Source: Bacillota bacterium (GTDB lineage: Bacteria > Bacillota > Clostridia > Tissierellales > Sedimentibacteraceae). Taken from it: a DNA stretch of 34,940 nucleotides. A program made the position numbers and the translations under genes. The DNA lies in the NCBI GenBank assembly GCA_023453025.1, contig JAEXUD010000012.1:1-34940 (forward strand), written 5' to 3'. Positions 6,924-16,414 of this stretch are shown one piece after another. Each line of letters begins with the position of its first letter. Within the stretch, counting starts at the first letter, position 1. The notes below the pieces were generated by a model, which was not told the origin of the DNA, searched no databases, and was given only the letters and a program-made list of their open reading frames with translations.

Positions 6924-9209
6924 CTAATTTCTTTTTGTCTTCATGCTTAAGCCGATTCTTTGTCTTTCCTTGTCAATGCTTATTATTGTTACATTGACAT
7001 TGTCGCCTACCTGTACTACTTCCATAGGATTTTTGATATACTTATCACTCATTTCAGAAAGATGAACAAGACCGTCCTGCTTTACACCTATGTCAACAAA
7101 GGCACCAAAGTCCACAACGTTTCTTACAGTTCCCTGAAGCTTCATGCCAACTTCCATATCCTCAAATTTCATCACATCGTTTCTGAATATCACCTTTGGC
7201 ATTTCATCCCTTGGGTCTCTGCCGGGCTTTTTAAGCTCCTCAATAATATCTGTCAGGGTCGGCACACCAATATTAAGCTCTTCGGCCAGCACTTTTATTC
7301 TGTCCTTGATTTTTTCTCTTGCCGGCTTTTTTTCTTCCTTGAAGTTTAATTGTGAAAGAGCTTCAAGACCCTTCAACCTGGTATTTGCTGAAGCTATTTT
7401 GACTTTTTTGTCTTCCTTCACCTTTATATTCATTATTCTTTCGTTAATATCTCTCAAGCTGCCGTTTTTTACATCCTCAACAGTATATCCGAGCTTTTTC
7501 AAAAGATTTAAAGCTATTTCATAGGATTCAGGATGCACTGCAGTCTTATCAAGGGGATTTTCTCCGTCGGATATTCTTAAAAAGCCTGCACATTGTTCGA
7601 ATGCTTTATCTCCAAGCTGCTTAACCTTTATTAATTCTGTTCTGTTTATAAATTTTCCGTTTTCTTCTCTATATTTAACTACATTTTTAGCAATTGTTTT
7701 TGAAATTCCGGAAACGTATTGAAGAAGTGCTGTTGAAGCAGTGTTCAGGTCTACTCCTACGCTGTTTACACAATCCTCCACCACTCCGTCCAATTCCTGT
7801 CCAAGCTTGGTCTGGTTCACATCATGCTGGTACTGACCGACACCTATGCTCTTTGGATCTATTTTTACAAGCTCGGCTAATGGGTCCTGAAGTCTTCTTC
7901 CTATGGAAATAGCACCTCTTATTGTAACATCAAGCTCCGGATATTCCTCCTGTGCAAGCTTTGATGCCGAATACACCGAAGCACCTGCTTCACTGACAAT
8001 TGTATATGTAACCTTTTTATCCAGTTTAGTAATCATATCTGAAACAACCTGCTCTGTTTCTCTGGAGGCCGTTCCGTTGCCTATGGTTATTACATCTATA
8101 TCATATTTTTTAATAAGCTCTGTCATTATTCTCTGAGATTTTTCAACCTCATTTCTCGGCTCGCTGGGATATATAACCCCTTGGTCCAAATACTTTCCTG
8201 TTCCGTCTAATACAGCTATCTTGCATCCTGTCCTGTATCCCGGGTCCAATGCCAGAATTCTTACATCCTTAACAGGAGGAACCATCAACAGATTTTTTGT
8301 ATTTTTGCCAAAAACCTTTATAGCTTCTTCTTCGGCTCTTTCAGTAAGCATATTTCTTACTTCTCTTTCTATTGACGGAGAAATGAGTCTTTTGTAGCTG
8401 TCTTCAACGGAAGCTTCATAATATTCGGTTGTTATAGCTGCTTCATTTATAATTTCTTTTGATTTCAGATAATTAATGATTTTATCATCCGGAGTTTTTA
8501 ATTTGACTTTTAATTTCTTTTCCTTTTCGCCCCTGTTTATGGCAAGTATTCTATGATTTGCAATTTTATTTACTGCTTCCTCAAACTTGTAATACATTTC
8601 ATAAACAGTTTTTTCTTCTTCATCTGCTGCTTCTGATATTAATACAGCGTCTGATATGTAAATTTCTCTTATATGTTTTCTGTAATCCGCATTGTCTGAT
8701 ATGATTTCAGCTATTATGTCGCAAGCACCTTGATATGCTTCTTTTGTAGTATTAACGCCTTTTTCTTCATCAACAAACGGCTTGGCCATCTCTTCCAGGT
8801 CACCGTCTGTTATATTTTGTGCCGATATAATATTTGCAAGAGGCTCCAGTCCTTTTTCTTTTGCTTTTGATGCGCGGGTTGCTTTTTTCTGTTTATATGG
8901 TCTGTATAAATCTTCAACACGCTGCATTACATCTGCATTTAATATTTCATTTTTCAGTTCTTCTGTAAGCTTTCCCTGCTCTTCAATCAGACGTATAACT
9001 TCTTCCTTGCGTGATTCAAGATTCCTCAGATACATTAATCTCTCATACAAGTCTCTTAAAACCACATCATCCAGTGAGCCTGTCACTTCCTTTCGGTAAC
9101 GGGCAATGAACGGAATTGTGTTTCCCTCGTCGATTAATTTTACCGTGTTTTCTACCTGGCTTGGCTTAATGTTAAATTCTTCACATAAAATTTTGTTAAT
9201 ATCTATCAT
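6924..9209 (-). CDS. tex: Tex-family RNA-binding transcription accessory protein
   Basis: 761 residues, within the usual Tex length. In order: N-terminal helical Tex domain (about 1-190), central helical region, YqgF/RNase H-like domain (ILALDPGYRTG, about 310-450), helix-hairpin-helix pair (about 490-570, with NTASTALLQYVSGI), and a C-terminal S1 RNA-binding domain (about 685-757, GTVRNVVDFGAFVDIG). Tex proteins bind nucleic acid and influence transcription and RNA handling; the YqgF domain is generally thought to be non-catalytic. The start ATG at 9209 has an upstream GAGGGAGAG ribosome binding site. It leads a two-gene operon with the HAD phosphatase. Confidence 0.93.
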   Translation of the reverse strand: MIDINKILCEEFNIKPSQVENTVKLIDEGNTIPFIARYRKEVTGSLDDVVLRDLYERLMYLRNLESRKEEVIRLIEEQGKLTEELKNEILNADVMQRVEDLYRPYKQKKATRASKAKEKGLEPLANIISAQNITDGDLEEMAKPFVDEEKGVNTTKEAYQGACDIIAEIISDNADYRKHIREIYISDAVLISEAADEEEKTVYEMYYKFEEAVNKIANHRILAINRGEKEKKLKVKLKTPDDKIINYLKSKEIINEAAITTEYYEASVEDSYKRLISPSIEREVRNMLTERAEEEAIKVFGKNTKNLLMVPPVKDVRILALDPGYRTGCKIAVLDGTGKYLDQGVIYPSEPRNEVEKSQRIMTELIKKYDIDVITIGNGTASRETEQVVSDMITKLDKKVTYTIVSEAGASVYSASKLAQEEYPELDVTIRGAISIGRRLQDPLAELVKIDPKSIGVGQYQHDVNQTKLGQELDGVVEDCVNSVGVDLNTASTALLQYVSGISKTIAKNVVKYREENGKFINRTELIKVKQLGDKAFEQCAGFLRISDGENPLDKTAVHPESYEIALNLLKKLGYTVEDVKNGSLRDINERIMNIKVKEDKKVKIASANTRLKGLEALSQLNFKEEKKPAREKIKDRIKVLAEELNIGVPTLTDIIEELKKPGRDPRDEMPKVIFRNDVMKFEDMEVGMKLQGTVRNVVDFGAFVDIGVKQDGLVHLSEMSDKYIKNPMEVVQVGDNVNVTIISIDKERQRIGLSMKTKRN

Positions 9210-9319
9210 ACTCTCTCCCTCTTGAACAACAGAATACTCTTACTCTCGCAGTCTCATTCACCAATTTATTTGCTCCTTTCGTCGCACAAATTTGATGCTT
9301 GTTGCGTTTGACTTACCAT

Positions 9320-9403
9320 CGATTTTCTTTCCCTATCGGTCTGAAAAATTAGGTCAAATCATAATCGTTGTGAATGACCTACCGCCATTTTTTCAGAAAA
9401 TCG
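9320..9403. repeat. Intergenic palindrome between tex and prfB (left)
   Basis: CGATTTTCT (9320-9328) pairs with AGAAAATCG (9395-9403), and inside it CTGAAAAA (9341-9348) with TTTTTCAG (9389-9396) and AGGTCA (9351-9356) with TGACCT (9375-9380). The first two pairings overlap at 9395-9396, so alternative folds exist. The structure lacks a run of T after it and is not a simple terminator. Confidence 0.5.
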
Positions 9404-9409
9404 TGTCAA

Positions 9410-9459
9410 GGGGACTTTCCTCTGCCCTAAGGATTATCCCTAATCAGAGGTGTGTCCCC
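9410..9459. repeat. Intergenic palindrome between tex and prfB (right)
   Basis: GGGGAC (9410-9415), TTT, CCTCTG (9419-9424), a 20-nt loop, CAGAGG (9445-9450), TGT, GTCCCC (9454-9459). The two 6-bp helices are separated by a symmetrical 3x3 internal loop. Together with the left palindrome it fills most of the 278-bp gap after prfB and looks like an extragenic repeat (REP/MITE type) rather than a gene. Confidence 0.5.
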
Positions 9460-9487
9460 ATTCCTCAGTCAAATGGAGTTTGGGCAT

Positions 9488-10601
9488 CTATTGTTCTAAT
9501 GATTTCATCTTTAGATATTCGTTCATAAACATATCCAGATTTCCGTCCATAACTGACTGCACATTGCCTGTTTCGGCACTTGTACGGTGGTCCTTGACCA
9601 TGCTGTACGGATGAAAAACATAGGACCTTATTTGGCTGCCCCATGCAATCTGATTGTACTTCCCCGATATATCTTCGATTTTTTCCTTGTTTTCCAATTC
9701 TTTAATTTCTATCAGCTTTGATTTAAGCATTTTCATTGCAGTATCTTTGTTGCTGTGCTGAGACCTTTGATTTTGACAGCTCACAACAATTCCCGTAGGA
9801 ATATGCGTAATGCGGATTGCTGAATCAGTGGTATTGACATGCTGTCCTCCTGCACCGCTTGAGCGGTAGGTATCAACACGGATATCTGATTCATTTATTT
9901 CAACGTCCACATCATCATCCATTTCGGGTGTAACGTCCACTGAAGCAAAAGAGGTATGTCTTTTTTTTGCAGCATCAAATGGTGAAATACGCACCAGGCG
10001 ATGCACTCCTTTTTCGGATTTTAAATATCCGTAGGCATTTTCTCCTTCTGCCAGAAGTGTTACGCTTTTAATCCCTGCTTCTGTGTCAGGAAGTATGTCT
10101 AATACTGTAACGCTGTAGCCGTGGGCTTCCATCCACCTGGCATACATGCGGTAGAGCATATCCGCCCAGTCCTGTGCCTCTGTTCCTCCTGCACCTGCAT
10201 GAATTGACAATATGGCATTATTACGGTCATATTCTCCGCTTAATAAAGCTACGATTCTTGCATCCTCTAAAAGCTTAGAAACCTCGCTCATGCTGTTTCG
10301 AAGCTCGGGCATGTGACTGTCATCATCTTCCTCTCTTATCATATCGGCAAATAACTCTATTTCTTCAACCTGTTGCTTTAAATTTTTAAATTCATTTATT
10401 CTGTCAGTGTTGGATTTAAGCTTTTGTGATACCTTTTGAGCCCTTTCCTGATTGTTCCAGAATTCAGGCTCCTGCATTTCAGATTCAAGAAGTATATTTT
10501 CTTCCTCTAACTTGGAGAGGTCAAAGGGAACCACCAACCTCGTCTAAAATATCATTGAATCTTTTTAAATTCTCATTAATTTCATAAAAATCTATCAACA
10601 A
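9488..10601 (-). CDS. prfB: Peptide chain release factor 2, with programmed +1 frameshift
   Basis: RF2 ends translation at UGA and UAA. The main frame alone (from about 10522) lacks the normal N-terminus. A short zero frame starts at TTG 10598 (or the adjacent TTG 10601) behind GAGGGAG (10613-10607) and encodes MIDFYEINENLKR...GGSL. It ends in CTT TGA at 10526-10521. Slipping +1 at CTT-T gives GAC and continues DLSKLEEEN to the end, total about 369 residues, which is standard for RF2. The GGQ peptidyl hydrolysis motif (SGAGGQHVNT) is intact. The stimulating Shine-Dalgarno-like element is weak (GGTTGGTGG). It starts 17-20 nt after the secA stop, within the same operon. Confidence 0.95.
10521..10526 (-). 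promoter_or_regulatory. prfB: prfB autoregulatory frameshift site (CTTTGA)
   Basis: In-frame CTT TGA C after 24 sense codons; the ribosome must shift +1 to make full-length RF2. When RF2 is scarce, slow reading of UGA promotes the shift, which is the known autoregulation of this gene. The upstream sequence GAGGTTGGTGGTTCC differs from the usual AGGGGGTAT. Confidence 0.9.
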
Positions 10602-10617
10602 ATCATCTCCCTCTTGT

Positions 10618-13380
10618 TTATTCTTCATTTTGTCCGCAGCACTTTTTATACTTTTTACCGCTTCCACATGGACACGGATCATTTCTTCCGATTTTTTTCT
10701 CTTTTTTTACAACCGTCTTAGGCTTGCCGGTTCCGCCTAAATCTCCGCCGCTTGTGCCCGTTATTTTTGCAACCTCTTTGCGCTGCATTTTTTCCTGAGG
10801 CTTAACTCTCATTAACATTTTAACTGTATCTTCCTGTATTGCTGCGGTCATTTCTTCAAACATATCAAATCCTTCTACCTGATATGCTCTTACCGGGTCC
10901 TCGTTTCCTATTGCACGAAGTCCTATTCCCTGTCTCAGCTGGTCCATTGCATCTATGTGATCAATCCATTTTGTATCTACATTCCTGAGAAGTACGATTC
11001 TTTCTATCTCTCTGAAAACATCCTCGCCAAAATCAGCTTCCTGTCTTGCATAATGCCTGTCAACAGCATTTTTTGCTCTTTCCTTCATTAATTCCTTTGA
11101 GATATTATCACTTTCACCGTCAAAGCTTATAAGGACATTGAAGGTTTCTGCAATATATTTGGCAAATCCGGATGTATCCCAGTTATCCGTAAATCTTTCC
11201 TCAGTGGTAAACATCTGAATCCCTTTGTCAATAAGATCATCAACCATGTTTTTAACATAATCCTTCAGATTTTCGCCAAGAAGCACCCTTCTTCTCTCAC
11301 TGTAAATAACTTCTCTTTGCTTGTTCATTACATTATCGTATTGTAGAACGTGCCTTCTTATGTCAAAGTTTCTGCCTTCAACTCTTGACTGAGCTGTTTC
11401 GATGGTCCTGGTGAGCATCCCTGCTTCCAAAGGTTCATCCTCAGGCATTTTTAATGTCTCGATAATAGATTTTACCTTGTCGCCAGCGAATAATCTCATC
11501 AAATCATCTTCAAGAGAAATATAGAAGCGGGTTGAGCCCGGGTCTCCCTGTCTTCCGGCACGACCTCTCAGCTGATTGTCAATACGTCTTGATTCATGGC
11601 GCTCAGTGCCGATTATATGAAGACCGCCTGCAGCTCTTACTTTGTCCTGCTCATCCTTAAGCTCATTTTTTGACTGTTCTAAGAGCTCCTTGTATACTCG
11701 TCTCGCCTCAACTAATTCCGGATCCTCTGTTTCGTTAAAGCCGTCCGCATATGCGATTAACTCCTCTGAGAAACCTTTTTGCTTCATTTTATGCTTTGCA
11801 AGGTATTCAGGATTACCTCCCAGCACAATGTCGGTACCTCTGCCGGCCATATTGGTAGCAATTGTTACAGCTCCCAGCCTGCCTGCCTGAGCAACAATTT
11901 CTGCTTCCTTTTCATGCTGCTTGGCATTCAACACTTCATGCTTAACACCTTGTTTTTTAAGAAGCTTACTTAACAGTTCGGATTTTTCTATAGAAATAGT
12001 ACCCACAAGTATCGGCTGTCCTGTTTTATGCTTTTCTGCTATTTCATTTATTACAGCAGTGAACTTACCAACCTCGCCCTTGTAAACAACATCTTCTAAA
12101 TCATTTCTCACAACTTCCTTATTTGTGGGTATCTCAATAACATCAACGCCATAAATTTCTCTGAATTCATTTTCTTCAGTCTTGGCAGTACCTGTCATAC
12201 CGCTGAGCTTCTTGTACATTCTGAAATAATTCTGGAAGGTGATGGTTGCCAGGGTTTTTGATTCTTTTCTTACTTCAATTCTTTCCTTTGCTTCAATTGC
12301 CTGATGTAAACCGTTGGAATATCTTCGGCCGTACATAATACGCCCTGTAAATTCATCGACTATTAATACCTCATCATCCTTTACAATGTAGTCAATATCC
12401 TTTTTCATTGTATTGTGAGCTTTCAATGCCTGGTTGATATGATGTGATATCTCCATATTTTCCTGGTCGGCCATGTTTTCGATATTGAAATATCTTTCTG
12501 CCTTGCCGATTCCTCTTGAAGTAAGGGTTACATTCTTTCCCTTTTCATCAACTATAAAATCAACCGTGTCATCTTCATCCACATCACCCATTATATAGTC
12601 CATTTTGGATTTCTTGTCTTCCGGAGACTGGATCTTTCCCTTTAAGGTCGTAACAAAGCTGTTTGCCAGTTCATAAAGATTTGTTGATTTGTCTCCCTCT
12701 CCGGATATAATCAGAGGTGTTCTTGCTTCATCTATCAATATGGAATCAACCTCATCTATGATACAATAGTTCAAATCTCTTTGAACCATTTCTTCCTTTC
12801 TTATAACCATATTGTCTCTCAGGTAATCAAAACCAAATTCGTTATTAGTTCCATAGGTAATATCGCTTTTATAAGCATTAACTCTTTCTTCCTTTGTGAT
12901 ACCGTGAATTATGCATCCTACTGAAAGTCCTAAAAAATTATGAACCTTTCCCATCCAGTCGGCATCACGCTTTGCAAGATAATCATTTACCGTAATAACA
13001 TGGACTCCTTTTCCGTCGAGAGCATTCAAATAAACAGGCAAGGTGGAAACCAAAGTCTTACCTTCGCCGGTCCTCATTTCTGCTATACGGCCCTGGTGAA
13101 GAGCCATGCCGCCTATGAGCTGTACTTTATAATGCTTTTGTCCTAAAACTCTCCATGCAGCTTCTCTCACCACCGCAAATGCTTCCGGAAGTATGTCATC
13201 CTTTGTTTCGCCGTCAGCAAGTCTTTTTTTAAATTCATTAGTTTTATCCTTCAGCTGTGCATCACTTAATGCTGTCATTGCTTCTTCCATGGAAAGAATT
13301 TTGTCCACAGCAGGCTCTAATCTTTTAACTTCTTTTGCACTGTATGAACCAAAAATTTTCTCTAAAAAGTTTTTTTTCAT
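10618..13380 (-). CDS. secA: Preprotein translocase ATPase SecA
   Basis: 920 residues from ATG 13380, which has AAAGGA 6 nt upstream and gives the usual MKKNFLEKIFG start; a longer frame to 13479 would overlap the upstream gene. Walker A is EMRTGEGKTL (about 101-110), Walker B contains IIDEVDSILIDEART (about 205), and the second motor domain has the MAGRGTDI motif. The pre-protein cross-linking and helical scaffold regions follow. The C-terminus ends in the zinc-binding SecB/ribosome motif CPCGSGKKYKKCC. SecA drives protein export through SecYEG, including proteins such as the S-layer protein in this window. It is in an operon with two FAD enzymes and prfB. Confidence 0.97.
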   Translation of the reverse strand: MKKNFLEKIFGSYSAKEVKRLEPAVDKILSMEEAMTALSDAQLKDKTNEFKKRLADGETKDDILPEAFAVVREAAWRVLGQKHYKVQLIGGMALHQGRIAEMRTGEGKTLVSTLPVYLNALDGKGVHVITVNDYLAKRDADWMGKVHNFLGLSVGCIIHGITKEERVNAYKSDITYGTNNEFGFDYLRDNMVIRKEEMVQRDLNYCIIDEVDSILIDEARTPLIISGEGDKSTNLYELANSFVTTLKGKIQSPEDKKSKMDYIMGDVDEDDTVDFIVDEKGKNVTLTSRGIGKAERYFNIENMADQENMEISHHINQALKAHNTMKKDIDYIVKDDEVLIVDEFTGRIMYGRRYSNGLHQAIEAKERIEVRKESKTLATITFQNYFRMYKKLSGMTGTAKTEENEFREIYGVDVIEIPTNKEVVRNDLEDVVYKGEVGKFTAVINEIAEKHKTGQPILVGTISIEKSELLSKLLKKQGVKHEVLNAKQHEKEAEIVAQAGRLGAVTIATNMAGRGTDIVLGGNPEYLAKHKMKQKGFSEELIAYADGFNETEDPELVEARRVYKELLEQSKNELKDEQDKVRAAGGLHIIGTERHESRRIDNQLRGRAGRQGDPGSTRFYISLEDDLMRLFAGDKVKSIIETLKMPEDEPLEAGMLTRTIETAQSRVEGRNFDIRRHVLQYDNVMNKQREVIYSERRRVLLGENLKDYVKNMVDDLIDKGIQMFTTEERFTDNWDTSGFAKYIAETFNVLISFDGESDNISKELMKERAKNAVDRHYARQEADFGEDVFREIERIVLLRNVDTKWIDHIDAMDQLRQGIGLRAIGNEDPVRAYQVEGFDMFEEMTAAIQEDTVKMLMRVKPQEKMQRKEVAKITGTSGGDLGGTGKPKTVVKKEKKIGRNDPCPCGSGKKYKKCCGQNEE

Positions 13381-13399
13381 AATATATCCTTTCTCAATA

Positions 13400-14623
13400 C
13401 TAAGATATCGAACTGAAATGTCCGGCAGTATATCCTGAGCTCCATGCCCATTGCAGATTAAAGCCTCCGCAATCACCATCCACGTCCAGCAATTCTCCTG
13501 CTAAATACAAACCCTTAACCTTCATTGATTCAAGAGTTCTTGGATTAATCTCCGACATGTCAACACCTCCGGCAGTAGATTGTGCCTGATGCCAGGTGTT
13601 GTGTCCTGTCACTTCAAATTTCCACTCTTTTAATACATCTATAATTTTATAAATTTCTTTTTTATTTAGTTGTCCGCAGCTCTTATTTAAATTCTCAAGA
13701 CCTGCTTCCATTATAATCACAGGTATAAGCTTTTTGTTTATAAAGCCTATCATTGAATCCTCAATACTTTTATAACCTATTTTGTTAAACCTGCTGTTTA
13801 ACAGATCATATAAATCAATTTTTGAAGTATCAGGAAACATATCTACCGATATATATACTTTAACCCCCTTGTTCAGTTCTTCAATAACCTTTCTGCTTAT
13901 TTGCAGAACAGGAGGTCCGGAAATTCCGTAATCAGTAAATAAAATTTCGCCTTCATCTTCTCTTATGATTTTCTTGTCGGTAAATCCTTGTATAATTCCG
14001 TCAAATCTTATCCCGGCTATTCTTTTAAAGTATTTTCCCTTAAGCCTTAGCTGCACTAACGCAGGAAACGGCTCTATTATTTTGTGACCGAAATGCTTTG
14101 CAAGCTCGTACCCCTTGCCGTCGGTGCCAAGCTGCGGGCTTGCTTTTCCGCCTGTTGCCAAAATTACTTTATCTGCATTATGAACAGCATCCTTACCTAT
14201 AATACTGAACTTATCTTTATTTTTTCTTAATTCAAGCACTTCAAAGTCTGTTATTTCTTCTACTTTCAATCTTTCAGCCTCATATCTCAGAACATCCAGG
14301 ACACTGGATGCTTGCAGGGAACCGGGATATACTTTTCCGGAATCGCCCACATACGGGTTGATGCCCAAGTCTTCAAAAAAATCCAGTGTTCTTTTTAAGT
14401 CGAAAAAGCTTAGAATGCTTTCAGCTGCTTTTATATTTTTCCCATGATATCGGTCAATTGACATGTTCATATTTGTATAATTGCATCTGCCGTTACCTGT
14501 TGCCAATATTTTTTTGCCAACCTTATTTAATTTTTCATATACGGTTACCTCAGCTCCCTTTCTTGCAGCTGTGATTGCTGCCATCAGTCCTGAGGCACCG
14601 CCGCCGATAACAGCTATTTTCAT
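13400..14623 (-). CDS. HI0933/YhiN-like FAD-binding flavoprotein (aminoacetone oxidase family)
   Basis: 407 residues. ATG 14623 is preferred over ATG 14632 because AAAGGA lies 8 nt upstream of the former but touches the latter. The N-terminus has the dinucleotide-binding GGGASG (7-12) and the acidic residue of the second strand in VYEKLNKVGKK. The ATGNGRCNYTN motif (about 45-55) and the C-terminal GGVDMSEINPRTLESM and GELLDVDGDCGGFNLQWAWSSG motifs are diagnostic of the HI0933/BaiN/YhiN family. Members are poorly defined oxidoreductases. It lies 19 nt before secA and 21 nt after the other FAD gene, so it is co-transcribed. Confidence 0.88.
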   Translation of the reverse strand: MKIAVIGGGASGLMAAITAARKGAEVTVYEKLNKVGKKILATGNGRCNYTNMNMSIDRYHGKNIKAAESILSFFDLKRTLDFFEDLGINPYVGDSGKVYPGSLQASSVLDVLRYEAERLKVEEITDFEVLELRKNKDKFSIIGKDAVHNADKVILATGGKASPQLGTDGKGYELAKHFGHKIIEPFPALVQLRLKGKYFKRIAGIRFDGIIQGFTDKKIIREDEGEILFTDYGISGPPVLQISRKVIEELNKGVKVYISVDMFPDTSKIDLYDLLNSRFNKIGYKSIEDSMIGFINKKLIPVIIMEAGLENLNKSCGQLNKKEIYKIIDVLKEWKFEVTGHNTWHQAQSTAGGVDMSEINPRTLESMKVKGLYLAGELLDVDGDCGGFNLQWAWSSGYTAGHFSSIS

Positions 14624-14644
14624 GGTACCCATCCTTTAAATACT

Positions 14645-16240
14645 TCAATTCATTGGTTTGTATGTCTTTATTATTTGCTCTGCAACCTTAAGTCCGTCTA
14701 TTGATGCAGACATAATTCCTCCGGCATAACCTGAGCCCTCACCGCATGGATATATGCCTTTTATGTTGCTTTGATAATCCTCATCATCTCTTATGATTCT
14801 AAGAGGCGATGAAGTCCTTGTTTCAACTCCTGTCAGCACTGCATCATCTCTGTCAAAATTTTCAAGCCATTTCCCGAAGGCTGTTATACCCTCTACCAGA
14901 TTTTCGCAAACATACTCAGGCAGACATTCCCATAAATTAGCGAATGTTGCTCCCGGTCTGTAAGTAGGGTAAATTTCTCCGAAGGATACTGAAGTCTTCT
15001 TTTCTTTAAAATCCTTGAACAATTGAACAGGTGCATGATAATTGCTTCCGCCAAGCTCAAATGCCTTTTGCTCCAGTCTTCTTTGAAAATCAATTCCTGC
15101 CATCGGGTTATCTTCACCGCCGAAATCTTCAGGTGCTACGGATACAACAACGGCAGCATTTGCATTTTCCAGATCTCTTTCATGGAAACTCATACCATTA
15201 GTTACAATTCCGCCCTTTTCAGATGCTGATGCTGTAACAATACCCCCCGGACACATGCAAAATGTGTAACAGCTTCTTCCATTTTTACATTTATGAACAA
15301 ATTTATAATCTGCAGGTCCGAGATTTGGATGACCTGCCATATCTCCATACTGAGCTTCACTTATCATTTTTTGCGGATGCTCAATTCTGACTCCTATAGC
15401 AAATGGTTTTGCCTTTAATTTAAGCTTGGTGTTTAACATTTCAAATGTATCCCTGGCACTGTGACCTATAGCAAGCACCAATACATCTGTGTCTATAATA
15501 TCGCTTTCTGTTACTATTCTATATACATTGTTGTCCTTTGTTTTAATATCTGTGAGGCATTCTTCAAACCTGAATGTTCCGCCCAGACTTATTATTTTCT
15601 TTCTTATATTCACCAGACAGCCTCTGAGTAAATCTGTGCCTATATGAGGCTTATTTATGTACGTGATTTCAGATGGCGCTCCTGCTTCTACAAATTCTTC
15701 AAGAACCTTTTTTCCTCTTTTAGATCTGTCCTTGATAAGTGTGTTTAATTTACCGTCAGAAAATGTTCCTGCTCCGCCTTCTCCAAATTGAATGTTAGAA
15801 CTTTCATTTAAGGTTCCGTCCTTCCAGAACTTATCAATATCCTTCACACGCTCCTTAACCTTTTTCCCTCTTTCAAGAATTATCGGATTATATCCCTTCT
15901 CAGCCAATAATAACGCACAAAATAAACCTGCAGGACCGCAGCCCACTATTACAGGTCTGTTCATCAGAATTTTTTCTCCTGTTGCTTCAACTTCATATAT
16001 AAACGGATCTACAACCGAGATATTGTTATTTCTTTTGGATATTTTTATTTCATGGTCCAGTTCAACATCTAAAGCATATATGAAAAGTATTTCTTCCTTT
16101 TTCCTGGCATCTATTGATTTCCTGAAAACCGACAATTGCTTAATTTCTTCTTTTTTAACCTTTAATGCCTCTGCTGCTTTTATATATAAATCTTCTTCTT
16201 TATGGTCTATAGGTAGCTTAACCTGTTGTATTCTAATCAT
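14645..16240 (-). CDS. FAD-dependent dehydrogenase, COG2509 type
   Basis: 531 residues. The first ~90 form a small alpha/beta domain that carries the sequence KKEEIKQLSVFRKSIDARKK, typical of this family. The FAD-binding fold begins at VIVGCGPAGLF (about 96). FGEGGAGTFSDGKL and the C-terminal PCGEGSGYAGGIMSASIDG are family signatures. Cysteines in CYTFCMCPGG are conserved here and may hold a cofactor or take part in redox. The substrate is unknown in all relatives I know of. It is the first gene of the operon leading to secA and prfB; the ribosome binding site is AGAGGTG, 8 nt before ATG. Confidence 0.85.
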   Translation of the reverse strand: MIRIQQVKLPIDHKEEDLYIKAAEALKVKKEEIKQLSVFRKSIDARKKEEILFIYALDVELDHEIKISKRNNNISVVDPFIYEVEATGEKILMNRPVIVGCGPAGLFCALLLAEKGYNPIILERGKKVKERVKDIDKFWKDGTLNESSNIQFGEGGAGTFSDGKLNTLIKDRSKRGKKVLEEFVEAGAPSEITYINKPHIGTDLLRGCLVNIRKKIISLGGTFRFEECLTDIKTKDNNVYRIVTESDIIDTDVLVLAIGHSARDTFEMLNTKLKLKAKPFAIGVRIEHPQKMISEAQYGDMAGHPNLGPADYKFVHKCKNGRSCYTFCMCPGGIVTASASEKGGIVTNGMSFHERDLENANAAVVVSVAPEDFGGEDNPMAGIDFQRRLEQKAFELGGSNYHAPVQLFKDFKEKKTSVSFGEIYPTYRPGATFANLWECLPEYVCENLVEGITAFGKWLENFDRDDAVLTGVETRTSSPLRIIRDDEDYQSNIKGIYPCGEGSGYAGGIMSASIDGLKVAEQIIKTYKPMN

Positions 16241-16306
16241 TTTGATAACACCTCTTACCTTATTTACATTTACATTTACTTTAATAGTCTTATTTATAAC
16301 TTTATC

Positions 16307-16312
16307 ATTATA
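16307..16312 (-). promoter_or_regulatory. Extended -10 promoter for the FAD-secA-prfB operon
   Basis: On the minus strand TGGTATAAT gives a perfect TATAAT with the TGn extension. A convincing -35 box is not seen, as is common for extended -10 promoters. Transcription would start near 16300, about 60 nt before the ATG at 16240. Confidence 0.5.
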
Positions 16313-16414
16313 CCATATATTTAAAAATATACTATGTAATTTTTTGGCCTGATAAAGCTAATAATATGCCATATTTTGAGCATATTAAAACAATAAAATG
16401 AACCGGGTGACATT

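Noticed and set aside
9292..9528. Plus-strand 78-codon frame between tex and prfB
   Set aside because: It runs through both palindromes and into the 3' end of prfB, and has no ribosome binding site.
9488..10537. prfB as a truncated pseudogene of 349 residues
   Set aside because: The missing N-terminus is encoded in the zero frame up to CTTTGA, the known programmed frameshift.
13381..13479. N-terminal extension of SecA to 13479
   Set aside because: It would overlap the end of the FAD gene; the normal MKKNFLEKIF start at 13380 has a good ribosome binding site.
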